Source: Bradyrhizobium sp. (GTDB taxonomy: Bacteria; Pseudomonadota; Alphaproteobacteria; Rhizobiales; Xanthobacteraceae). Taken from it: a stretch of DNA of 8,167 bases. A program made the translations under genes and the position numbers. Below the pieces are notes generated by a model. That model saw nothing but the letters and a program-made list of their open reading frames with translations, was not told the DNA's origin and searched no databases. Where the stretch lies: positions 1 to 8,167 of the forward strand of contig JAQGKC010000053.1 in the NCBI GenBank assembly GCA_028290305.1, in the 5' to 3' direction. Of this stretch, positions 1-4,766 are shown in pieces (positions within the stretch are counted from its first letter, which is position 1; every line of letters starts with the position of its first letter).

Positions 1-101
1 TCGATCGCCCGGACCGGATTGTCCTCGCCTAAATAGTCATCCAGCCGCTCGGGAAATAACGTGCTCTGACTGCGGTCATCGCCAACGACAAAGCGCGTCA
101 T
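1..101 (-). CDS. IS1182-family transposase, N-terminal fragment
   Basis: The reverse strand opens at ATG (position 101) after an excellent Shine-Dalgarno, GGAGG five bases upstream, and stays open to the window edge, giving about 33 residues. The start reads MTRFVVGDDRSQSTLFPERL, followed by an LDDYLGEDNPVRAI segment. This is the characteristic N-terminus of IS1182-type (IS5 superfamily) DDE transposases, where the S-T-L-F-P and D-N-P-V-R-A-I-D blocks precede the catalytic domain. The catalytic DDE residues lie outside the window, so activity cannot be judged. Such enzymes cut and paste their own element. The element's right end should lie within roughly the next 150 bases to the right, but I could not identify its terminal inverted repeat. 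The family call rests on recognition of the motif, not on a search. Confidence 0.8.
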   Translation of the reverse strand, partial: MTRFVVGDDRSQSTLFPERLDDYLGEDNPVRAI

Positions 102-224
102 CGAATCCTCCGCCAAATCACAGGAGAGCCGCGCGACCGGCCGCCGAAGCGATGGTGTATTGATCGAGGATGTTGATGGCGGGCGGATTTAACAGCGCCA
201 CGAGGCCGCGCAGCCAAATGAAAG
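102..224 (-). other. Flank of the transposase gene; probable IS end and a cryptic short ORF
   Basis: No established gene lies here. The outer end of the insertion sequence is expected in this stretch but no terminal repeat can be fixed without its partner. On the minus strand one frame runs open to a TGA at 118-120. It has strikingly coding-like codons (nearly all end in G or C) and encodes a hydrophobic peptide containing NPPAINILDQYTIASAAG. Possible starts are GTG at 201 (27 aa) or TTG at 234 (38 aa), but neither has a ribosome-binding site. It may be the tail of a gene interrupted by the insertion, or part of the element itself. Confidence 0.3.
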
Positions 225-246
225 AGGCCGCCAACTGAGACGGCCT
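225..246 (-). terminator. Terminator-like hairpin after the 246-400 gene
   Basis: Arms AGGCCG (225-230) and CGGCCT (241-246) are perfectly complementary around a 10-base loop. Read on the minus strand the hairpin is followed by CTTTCATTT, a poor but T-rich tail. Its base touches the TAA (246-248) that ends the small gene once its frameshift is repaired, as expected for an intrinsic terminator of that gene. No long T tract is present, so efficiency is doubtful. Confidence 0.45.
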
Positions 247-400
247 TACTCTGTTTGCTCGGGGTGTAGCGCGGCCTTTTTGCCTTCATCTGCTCTATCA
301 ATTCTTTGATCCCATCAAGTGTGGGCTGATCGGCGATCCTGGACGCCAGGCGCTCGTAATGCTCGATCTTGCTGTCGAGTTCGGCGCACTTGTCACACAT
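246..400 (-). pseudogene. Small CxxC helical protein, frameshifted near its C-terminus
   Basis: From ATG at 400 the protein begins MCDKCAELDSKIEHYERL and continues as an amphipathic helix up to IKELIEQMKAK. It has a CxxC at residues 2-5 and resembles a family of ~50-residue orphan proteins common in Bradyrhizobium (recognition only; function unknown). In the frame as written, reading passes the A-run (T277-T281 on the plus strand), runs through the terminator hairpin and turns into arginine-rich noise until position 98. Adding one A to that run gives the ending KKAALHPEQTE and a TAA at 246-248, immediately before the hairpin, for about 51 residues. I therefore read this as a one-base loss in a homopolymer. 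The start has only a weak GGAA upstream. Programmed -1 slippage at A-AAA-AGG is conceivable but the heptamer is not canonical. It is divergent from the 499-938 gene. Confidence 0.6.
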
Positions 401-438
401 TTTCGGTTCCGCATTCCCGCGAAGTTGGCAGCGCAAAT

Positions 439-467
439 TTGAAGATGCCCGGACCTCAAATTCTAGT
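439..467 (+). promoter_or_regulatory. Possible sigma-70 promoter for the 499-938 gene
   Basis: TTGAAG (439-444) and TCTAGT (462-467) are separated by 17 bases. A transcript would start about 25 bases before the ATG at 499, leaving room for the AAGGGG ribosome site at 485-490. The -10 box is a poor match and the call rests on spacing and position between two divergent genes. Confidence 0.3.
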
Positions 468-498
468 GGCATTGCCCGCACCCGCAAGGGGCGCTGTA

Positions 499-938
499 AT
501 GCCTTCCATGAGCACGAAGTCGCGACAGGTGATTTACGGCGGCCGTATCATCGGGGCCAAGATACGCGCGGAAGGCCACGCGAAGCCGCACAGAAGGCCG
601 TCCATGAAGCGGACCGCGCCGCTGCCGAACTATGGTCGATCCAGATGGAAGCCTATGGCGGACCGGCGCAGCCGTCGCCAACGATTGAGCAATGCATCAA
701 TGGCGGTTACGGCTGGTTACAGGTCAAATGCCATCGCTGCGAAACCGAGGCCAGCATCCCGCTCGATGCGATCAGGCGTCCGCGCGATACGCCGATCTGG
801 AAACTTGAGGCCGCGCTGAAATGCCGGTCATGCAAGAAAGGACGGCACGCGCCCCCCGTGCACATGATCAGGCTGACGATGGAGCGGCAGACCATGCCTT
901 ACGCTTGGGTTCATCCCCATGACGACGAGCGGCGATGA
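499..938 (+). pseudogene. Zinc-ribbon protein with an N-terminal frameshift
   Basis: The reading starts at ATG 499 (AAGGGG eight bases upstream) or ATG 508. It runs in one frame through STKSRQVIYGGRIIGAKIRA, then resumes about position 582 in another frame as EAAQKAVHEADRAAAELW and continues to the TGA at 936-938. One inserted base near 577-582 would join the two halves into ~146 residues. The second half carries two Cys-x2-Cys pairs (codons at 729/738 and 822/831) about 30 residues apart, separated by IPLDAIRRPRDTPIWKLEAA, which is a typical zinc-ribbon spacing. The C-terminus has HMIRLT and WVHP blocks. I recall similar orphan zinc-ribbon proteins from Bradyrhizobium but know no assigned function; nucleic-acid or protein binding is a guess. 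The downstream frame alone is open from 369, but its first ~70 residues look non-coding, so the ribbon might still be made from an internal start. Confidence 0.6.
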
Positions 939-952
939 GCGGGACTGGTGTC

Positions 953-1150
953 TTAAAGTTTTCTGATGAGTCGTTCGGCTTCAAGTTTGGCTTCTGACTC
1001 GGACGCAGAATCATCCGGCGTCACGATGCTGACCACCGTCGCGCCGTTGACCACAAACCCAAAACGGATCTTCCGGAAAATGGCGGCGCGCCAGTGCCCC
1101 GGTTTTCGCTGGAACGTGACTATCGAATATTCCGAGATGTGGGCCATCAC
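953..1150 (-). CDS. Conserved-looking small protein of unknown function
   Basis: This 65-residue protein contains ISEYSIVTFQRKPGHWRAAI, then a short beta-rich middle (FGFVVNGATVVSIVTPDD) and a charged helix ending AERLIRKL. The pattern of aromatic strands, 'SIVTPDDS' and a C-terminal helix matches orphan proteins I recall from Bradyrhizobium; no function is known to me. The start is GTG at 1150, with AGAGG eight bases upstream; the ATG at 1147 is the alternative and would place the same site at 11 bases. Nothing suggests export. It is convergent with the zinc-ribbon gene, whose stop lies 15 bases away, with no clear terminator in between. It looks intact. Confidence 0.62.
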   Translation of the reverse strand: MMAHISEYSIVTFQRKPGHWRAAIFRKIRFGFVVNGATVVSIVTPDDSASESEAKLEAERLIRKL

Positions 1151-1375
1151 ACGGACCGCCTCTGACAGAGGCTCGCGTCACTATCTTTCGATGTCAATGC
1201 GCGGGATTGCCGGGGGCCGCGCCAGCCTTGCTCATGGCTTAGATCGCCGTGGCCGCTACACCGTGGCGGCGGATGTCGCGGGCACCGCGGGGCAGCGCTA
1301 GGCAACGTCTGCCCACGCAACTCGCTGGCGCCCTTTGCGTTAAAACGCGGGATGCTCACTACACCGCGAGGCCCT

Positions 1376-1543
1376 ATGGAAACGCTGGACCCTATCGAAG
1401 CCTTGAAGCTGATCCGAAAGCTGGCAATCGTTGCCGCTGGCTCCAATGAGCTGGGCTATTTGAAAGCAACCTTGGCTGACGTGCTGAGAATAATCGACCG
1501 GGCCCTACCGCCAGACAAACGAGACCAATTGCGCGGACACTAA
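1376..1543 (+). CDS. Small helical protein of unknown function
   Basis: The product is 55 residues: METLDPIEALKLIRKLAIVA, then GSNELGYLKATLADVLRIID and a short RALPPDKRDQLRGH tail. It is predicted almost entirely helical with a regular Leu/Ile spacing and no cysteines, signal peptide or membrane segment. I chose ATG 1376, which follows GAGG (1368-1371); the upstream in-frame ATG at 1352 has no spaced ribosome site and would add an uncharacteristic LTTPRGP segment. An inverted repeat GCGTT-AA-AACGC (1337-1348) lies 28 bases before the start and could be an operator, though it is short. The gene is convergent with 1571-1765. The protein is not recognised beyond resembling other small orphan rhizobial proteins. 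Confidence 0.58.
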   Translation: METLDPIEALKLIRKLAIVAAGSNELGYLKATLADVLRIIDRALPPDKRDQLRGH

Positions 1544-1570
1544 ATGAACCAAGGCAATGAGAGGGGCTAA

Positions 1571-1765
1571 CTATTTGCCTATGGCGATCCGCTTCACGCC
1601 CTCATCCGTGAGGACGAGGTTGCCGAGCACTTCCTCGATGTAGCCGAGCTGCAATAACCGGGATTCGATGTCTCCGGGTATGGCGGGCGACGACAGTGAA
1701 ACGCTCACGGCCTTCAAGGCTGCAAACTCATCGCTGGAAAGGGATTCGGGGGTGGACTTCGGCAT
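1571..1765 (-). CDS. Small winged-helix-like protein of unknown function
   Basis: The product is about 64 residues starting MPKSTPESLSSDEFAALKAV. Its second half, IPGDIESRLLQLGYIEEVLG followed by NLVLTDEGVKRIA, has the helix-turn-helix-wing layout of small winged-helix proteins: a helix, a recognition-like helix, then the 'L-x-LT-x-x-G' hairpin often seen in MarR/ArsR-type folds. At this length it could only be a minimal DNA-binding or dimerisation module, so a regulatory role is an inference. The ATG at 1765 has only a close AGGG upstream. A TTG at 1801, preceded by GGAAG at good spacing, is a real alternative and would add 12 residues. It lies just past the terminator of the 1872-2129 gene, so any own promoter must overlap that terminator. 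Confidence 0.58.
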   Translation of the reverse strand: MPKSTPESLSSDEFAALKAVSVSLSSPAIPGDIESRLLQLGYIEEVLGNLVLTDEGVKRIAIGK

Positions 1766-1813
1766 GCCCTGAATATGCGCAGCCCGATGCGCTTGATACA
1801 AGGCAAAGCTTCC

Positions 1814-1835
1814 AAAAAAAACCCGCCCGACGGGG
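1814..1835 (-). terminator. Intrinsic terminator of the 1872-2129 gene
   Basis: Read on the minus strand, CCCG-TCGGG-CGGG forms a short 4-bp G/C stem directly followed by eight T residues (A1814-A1821 on the plus strand). It sits 37 bases after the stop of the secreted-protein gene. A competing CGACG/CGTCG stem overlaps it. The stem is short, but the uninterrupted T8 tract makes termination likely. Confidence 0.62.
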
Positions 1836-1871
1836 ATCGTCGAGCGAGTGCACGGAAGGGTAAGGTGATTT

Positions 1872-2129
1872 TTAATTGCGGTCGTGGTCGATGATCACCT
1901 TGCGATCAGGTTCCCTCTCGGGCTCCTTGATGACCGTTTTGTCGCGGGGCTCGTGTTCCTTGATTACAGTGGTCCGTTCGCGATCACGATCTCGGTCGCG
2001 GTGAACCTCACCTACCGTCACTCCGGCTCCTACCGGGCCAACTCCGACACCGACACCGACGTCCTCCGCGCTCGCGGGGACTGCGGCGCACATGCTCGCC
2101 GCTGCGACTATTGCCAACATGTACTTCAT
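1872..2129 (-). CDS. Small secreted protein with Val-Gly and charged repeats
   Basis: This 85-residue protein starts at ATG 2129 behind a near-perfect ribosome site (AGGAG, six bases away). Residues 1-21 are a textbook Sec signal peptide, MKYMLAIVAAASMCAAVPAS-A, with cleavage expected after Ala21. The mature part opens with an alternating Val-Gly stretch (residues ~24-40), continues with Arg-Asp repeats (RDRDRDRER), and ends in three imperfect copies of a (T/K)VIKE-type unit (TTVIKEHE, KTVIKEPE, KVIIDHD). It is very hydrophilic and probably disordered in the periplasm. Similar proteins are annotated as hypothetical in Bradyrhizobium; no role is established that I know of. Upstream lies an exact EcfG-type promoter (2171-2195), so general stress induction is expected. 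The repeats are encoded by near-tandem hexamers, a possible source of length variation. Confidence 0.85.
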   Translation of the reverse strand: MKYMLAIVAAASMCAAVPASAEDVGVGVGVGPVGAGVTVGEVHRDRDRDRERTTVIKEHEPRDKTVIKEPEREPDRKVIIDHDRN

Positions 2130-2170
2130 AAACTGCTCCTAGCGTTGTGAACCCATGCCCACGACCTGAG

Positions 2171-2195
2171 AACGGGAAAAATTGGACGAAGTTCC
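2171..2195 (-). promoter_or_regulatory. EcfG-type general stress response promoter
   Basis: Read on the minus strand, GGAAC (2195-2191) is followed after exactly 16 bases by CGTT (2174-2171). This is the consensus recognised by EcfG sigma factors of the PhyR-NepR-EcfG cascade in alphaproteobacteria (GGAAC-N16/17-CGTT). Transcription would begin near 2164, about 35 bases before the ATG at 2129, with the AGGAG site inside the leader. I checked each GGAAC/GTTCC occurrence that I found in the window and saw no other with correct spacing. Confidence 0.72.
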
Positions 2196-2198
2196 GAA

Positions 2199-2623
2199 GT
2201 GTCGAACACAAGTGTTGCGGCAATTCTGAGCAGCCTGGCACGATTTGAGCTTTTACGATTTGATGATGCGGCGTTCAGCAAGGGCAACGCGAAGACCGTT
2301 GGCGCCGCACACCTGCCGAACGCGAAGCTGCTGCCGCCGACCTGCGAGGCCGGGCCCCGCGGCGAGAAGTTCTTCGCCGGACTGCACGCTAACGGCGTAC
2401 AGACCACAAACGGGAGTTCATCGACGCGGGCGGCGATGACAAGGTCGTCTACGGCACGGCAAACTGGAGCGCCAAGAGCAAGGACAGTGTCCACTTTGAA
2501 GCGCCTTACGTACTCAAGTCAGACATCGTGCTATATCCGAAAAGTGCCAAGGCGGAAGTAGTTAGGCCAAGGTCGGCCTATCGGCTATTGTTGCAGTGTC
2601 CACACCAGGCCGCCAATATCTAA
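2199..2623 (+). pseudogene. Unrecognised protein split across two frames
   Basis: Two adjacent open frames together read like one protein. The first (GTG 2199 onward; most coding-like from about 2270) gives KTVGAAHLPNAKLLPP, then GPRGEKFFAGLHANGVQTTN. At the G-run 2412-2414 good coding moves to another frame: EFIDAGGDDKVVYGTANWSA, then KDSVHFEAPYVLKSDIVLYP, ending at TAA 2621-2623. One extra G in that run would fuse them as ...TTNGEFIDAGG.... The second frame has a stop at 2390-2392 and no usable start, and the first frame degenerates to Ser/Thr/Arg-rich sequence after the G-run, so a single-base loss is the simplest reading. The true start is uncertain; GTG 2199 has no good ribosome site. 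No signal peptide or known domain is recognisable, and I do not know the family. Confidence 0.42.
2564..2579. repeat. Short hairpin after the split gene
   Basis: AGGCC (2564-2568) and GGCCT (2575-2579) are complementary around a six-base loop. There is no following T tract on either strand, so it may be only a weak or factor-assisted transcription end for the 2199-2623 relic. Confidence 0.3.
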
Positions 2624-2667
2624 GCCGCATGACTAGAGTTGCGTTCGAGCCGTGCATTCCCACGCGC

Positions 2668-2682
2668 GGAACCCAAAGTTCC
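2668..2682. repeat. Inverted repeat GGAAC-5-GTTCC
   Basis: Perfect 5-bp arms GGAAC (2668-2672) and GTTCC (2678-2682) flank CCAAA, 19 bases beyond the stop of the coiled-coil gene on the minus strand. It may serve as a weak transcription end. GGAAC here has no CGTT at promoter spacing, so it is not an EcfG site. Confidence 0.3.
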
Positions 2683-2700
2683 TAGTGAGCCGGACTTAGA

Positions 2701-3171
2701 TCAGGCGGGCGCCGTGGCCGGAGCGGCGATTCTTTCCTTCAGTTCGGTGCATGTCTTGCGGACCTCCGCCGTCATCAGCGAACAGTCCTCGATCTGAAGG
2801 AAGATGCGCTTGGCCTCCTCGCGGTAGCGCATTGCGGTTTCCTTCATTTCCTCGGTCACGGCGAGCGCATCGCGGGTCATCGCCTCGCATTGCTTGACGC
2901 GCTCGATCAGCTCCACGCCCATCGCCTCGATGTCTTTCGCCGCAGCTTCGTATTCGCGGACAATGGCTTCCGCCGTGAGCTTGCCGATCTCCGTGGCCCC
3001 CTCGCGATGTTCGACATAGTCCGGGATCGACGGGGTCGGCGTACGCACCCTTGGCGGCGCGAAATTGTCAGGTCGCGGCTCGTGGATCGGCGGACTGTTT
3101 CGCACCTCTGCCTCGATCTCGCGTTCCAGATCAGTCACGCTCAAGACTCGTCCTACTATTGACTGCGCCAT
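2701..3171 (-). CDS. Coiled-coil protein of unknown function
   Basis: The product is 156 residues and intact. The first ~58 residues are acidic then proline-rich (a PPIHEPRPDNFAPP segment), probably flexible. From about residue 60 to 150 it is one long charged helix with heptad-like spacing (KLTAEAIVREYEAAAKDIEA, then MRYREEAKRIFLQIEDC), predicted to form a coiled coil and thus to oligomerise. The C-terminus is an Ala/Pro tail. There are three cysteines in the helix and no signal peptide or membrane segment, so it is probably cytoplasmic. I have seen similar proteins in rhizobial genomes without an assigned role. The strong AAGGGAG sits eight bases before ATG 3171; an adjacent GTG at 3174 is the alternative start. 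Its 5' side is a gene-poor region that could hold a long leader or distant promoter. Confidence 0.8.
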   Translation of the reverse strand: MAQSIVGRVLSVTDLEREIEAEVRNSPPIHEPRPDNFAPPRVRTPTPSIPDYVEHREGATEIGKLTAEAIVREYEAAAKDIEAMGVELIERVKQCEAMTRDALAVTEEMKETAMRYREEAKRIFLQIEDCSLMTAEVRKTCTELKERIAAPATAPA

Positions 3172-3174
3172 CAC

Positions 3175-3487
3175 TAATACTCCCTTGGTTAAAAAGTGAG
3201 TCCTCGTAATCGAGCTTAATCAGACTCCGCTTCTTCGGACGCTGCGCGCCGCGCTCTTGCGAAGATAGAAGAGAATATCGCTAAAGTTCTCGTAATTCTA
3301 CTGAGACCGATTAGAGTTCGGTAACGGTTGTTCACCAAACGTTCCTTCCCTGAATAAAGACACTACGTAATTCAACTTAGGACACGGGGGCACCGGACAA
3401 AAGTGCTGATAACGCGCGCAAATACCCGCGGGGAGGAGACCAAAATTGACGGACAACCCCATGCGCCTCACTGAAACAGCAACCGTG
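3175..3487. other. Gene-poor region upstream of the coiled-coil gene
   Basis: I see no convincing gene. The sequence is less G+C-rich than its surroundings. The octamer CGTAATTC occurs at 3291-3298 and 3366-3373 in direct orientation, and a related CGTAATC lies near 3206. A GGAAC...CGTT pair on the minus strand (3345-3323) has a spacer of only 14 bases, too short for EcfG. At 3430-3438 there is a very strong plus-strand Shine-Dalgarno, GGGGAGGAG, seven bases before a TTG (3446). The frame that follows begins TDNPMRLTETATVSQAR but soon becomes the antisense image of the coiled-coil frame at 3488-3664. It may be the surviving 5' end of a lost gene. Confidence 0.4.
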
Positions 3488-3664
3488 TCACAAGCAAGGG
3501 GGGTCCGAGATTTGGCTGTCGGGCGAGGCCAACATTTGCGTCTCGTAGGCTGCGAGCTTGCCCATTTCCTCTTTCAGCTTGCTGAGCTTTTCCTTGAGCC
3601 GCCTCATCTTGAGCACGAGCACGTCATACGGTTCCTGCCTATTCGCCGCGAGCTCCTCGGAGTG
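3488..3664 (-). pseudogene. YdcH-like coiled-coil fragment lacking a start
   Basis: This minus-strand frame encodes 58 residues from just after a TGA (3667-3665) to the TGA at 3488-3490. It reads HSEELAANRQEPYDVLVLKM, then RRLKEKLSKLKEEMGKL and a short polar tail. The 'VL-LK-RR-LK-KL--L' pattern is like the small YdcH/DUF465 coiled-coil proteins, which have unknown function. No start codon is available before the internal ATG at 3607, which would remove the front half and has no ribosome site. Removing one base after the ATG at 3668 would put that ATG in frame. The upstream overlapping frame (3639-3851) ends within it, so either two genes collided by an indel or translation is coupled in a way I cannot see. 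The plus-strand frame opposite is an antisense image. Confidence 0.4.
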
Positions 3665-3851
3665 TCATGTGCCGGGGTCGACTAATCGAGGGCGGCCGGC
3701 GGTCCTTTGATCCGCCCCCATCCGAAGCTTTGAACTCGAATGGCTGACCATCTTCACCGCATGTAGTCCCAATCAGGGAAACCATGGTCGAGCTTTCAGT
3801 GACCATCCGCCGCTGATCGCGGAATTCAGTCAGTTCAACAATAGCACACAC
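3639..3851 (-). CDS. Hypothetical protein, possibly damaged
   Basis: From GTG 3851 this frame gives about 70 residues: CAIVELTEFRDQRRMVTESS, then MVSLIGTTCGEDGQPFEFKA and a basic RRPPSISRPRHMTLRGARGE end. The FRDQRRMVTESS and PFEFKASDG blocks look protein-like, and the arginine/proline-rich ending resembles small rhizobial orphan proteins, but I cannot name a family. An ATG at 3806 is the shorter alternative (55 aa). Neither start has a convincing ribosome site. The frame stays open upstream to 4007, but that part is antisense to the phasin and is not used here. Its last 26 bases overlap the coiled-coil frame at 3488-3664. It is divergent from the phasin gene, with 84 bases between the starts. 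Confidence 0.35.
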   Translation of the reverse strand: MCAIVELTEFRDQRRMVTESSTMVSLIGTTCGEDGQPFEFKASDGGGSKDRRPPSISRPRHMTLRGARGE

Positions 3852-3935
3852 CGGTTGACCGACCGGAGCGGATTTGCAGAACGCCGCCCTTCCAAAGTGT
3901 GATAACCTCACGAACCCAGCCCAGAGGATACCGCC

Positions 3936-4304
3936 ATGATGGACCTGAAATTGAAAATGGACGTACCGCCACAGGTCCGGGCGTTCGCTCAGAAGAGCGT
4001 AGACCAAGCTGAAAGAGCAATCTCGTCATTCATGGATTCCGCCAATAAGTCGATTGGCATGGTCCCGGGTCCTATGACCGACGTGGCAAAGCAAGCTCTC
4101 GCAATCACAGAGAAGAATCTAAAAGCATCTTTCGAACACACAAAAAAGTTGATGCAGGCCAAAGATATTGGCGAAGTGATGCAACTCCAATCGGATTTTC
4201 TGCGGAATCAATTTGGCATAGCCACCGAACAATTCAAAAAGACGACGGGCGAGGGTGCAGCCGCTCCTAAAGATATTTCGAAGAAAGAGCCCGACCTGAT
4301 TTAG
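3936..4304 (+). CDS. Phasin family protein
   Basis: This 122-residue protein matches the Phasin_2 pattern. A short leader is followed by VRAFAQKSVDQAERAISSFM, then MTDVAKQALAITEKNLKASF, EHTKKLMQAKDIGEVMQLQS and DFLRNQFGIATEQFKK, with a low-complexity GEGAAAPKD tail. Phasins are amphipathic helical proteins that coat polyhydroxyalkanoate granules in the cytoplasm, limiting granule fusion and affecting polymer turnover. The length is within the usual range for rhizobial phasins and the frame is intact. Translation starts at the first ATG (3936) with AGAGGA seven bases upstream; a second ATG follows directly. No PHA synthase, depolymerase or PhaR gene is nearby, so it is an orphan phasin, as is common where several paralogues exist. 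No clear promoter or terminator was found. Confidence 0.87.
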   Translation: MMDLKLKMDVPPQVRAFAQKSVDQAERAISSFMDSANKSIGMVPGPMTDVAKQALAITEKNLKASFEHTKKLMQAKDIGEVMQLQSDFLRNQFGIATEQFKKTTGEGAAAPKDISKKEPDLI

Positions 4305-4525
4305 AGCGCCGGATGACCTGATGAACTTTGTCTACTGACCGCCAGCGCCGCTTAATCTGGCATGGGATCGTTTCCATTTCTGCTGGGTTTGTTGGTGGGA
4401 TGTGAAACAAATCTTCAAAACTAGTTCACGGGAATATATTGTCGGTCTGCCCAAGTCTACCATTGCCAAATTTTACCACGTTGCATTACGCTCGCTGCAT
4501 TGGGAAGATTACATTGAGGGCAAAA

Positions 4526-4705
4526 GTGCAGATAAAGAAATGGGTCAAGGAAGCGAGCGACGACACCATCAAGAAAATTGTTTCCGGAATGGTCGCGATT
4601 TTGGCTTTAGTGATTTGGACGGCGTTCAGTTATTTCAATAAACCGCAGGCGGACAATTGCACGCACAACTGCATAACGGAATTCTCATCCAGCCATAGAC
4701 GATAG
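4526..4705 (+). CDS. Small single-pass membrane protein
   Basis: Starting at GTG 4526 (GAGGG five bases upstream), the product is 59 residues. A basic N-terminus (QIKKWVKEASDDTIKKIV) leads into one hydrophobic segment at residues ~18-37 (SGMVAILALVIWTAFSYF). A short polar tail with two cysteines in a CTHNC arrangement ends at TAG 4703-4705. The positive N-terminal flank suggests the N-terminus stays in the cytoplasm and the cysteine tail is periplasmic. No family is recognised. The frame is open back to 4439, but those residues look non-coding and have no better start. The segment 4380-4710 is visibly richer in A+T than its neighbours, which could mean separate acquisition. The 220 bases after the phasin hold no other gene I can support. 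Confidence 0.5.
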   Translation: MQIKKWVKEASDDTIKKIVSGMVAILALVIWTAFSYFNKPQADNCTHNCITEFSSSHRR

Positions 4706-4711
4706 GGGTGA

Positions 4712-4738
4712 TTGCCTCAATATACTTCTGTGCTAGAA
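4712..4738 (+). promoter_or_regulatory. Possible promoter for the 4767-4949 gene
   Basis: TTGCCT (4712-4717) and a TGTGCTAGAA stretch (CTAGAA at 4733-4738) lie 15 bases apart, with a TG in the extended -10 position. Transcription would start near 4745, giving a ~22-base leader that carries the CAGGAG site. The spacing is shorter than ideal, so this is tentative. Confidence 0.3.
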
Positions 4739-4766
4739 GGGCGCCTTCCTAAAACAGGAGTACCTC

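Noticed and set aside
966..1449. Several overlapping frames on both strands between 966 and 1449
   Set aside because: They are Arg/Ser/Pro-rich, lack ribosome sites and overlap the better-supported 953-1150 gene and the 5' side of 1376-1543.
2126..2494. Minus-strand 122-residue frame
   Set aside because: It overlaps the secreted-protein start and the EcfG promoter and is antisense to the more convincing split plus-strand frames.
2635..2665. tRNA T-arm-like GTTCGAGCC
   Set aside because: No acceptor or anticodon stem can be formed around it.
3323..3345. Second EcfG-like promoter on the minus strand (GGAAC...CGTT) before the coiled-coil gene
   Set aside because: The spacer is 14 bases, two short of the minimum for EcfG promoters, and it lies about 150 bases from the start codon.
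3446..3685. Plus-strand 79-residue frame with Leu/Phe repeats
   Set aside because: From 3488 it is in register with, and antisense to, the Lys/Glu coiled-coil frame on the minus strand, which has the more protein-like composition; the Leu pattern is its complement.
4402..4641. Plus-strand 79-residue frame beginning at GTG 4402
   Set aside because: Its second half is the out-of-frame image of the membrane protein at 4526-4705, rich in His/Arg/Gln with no domain.
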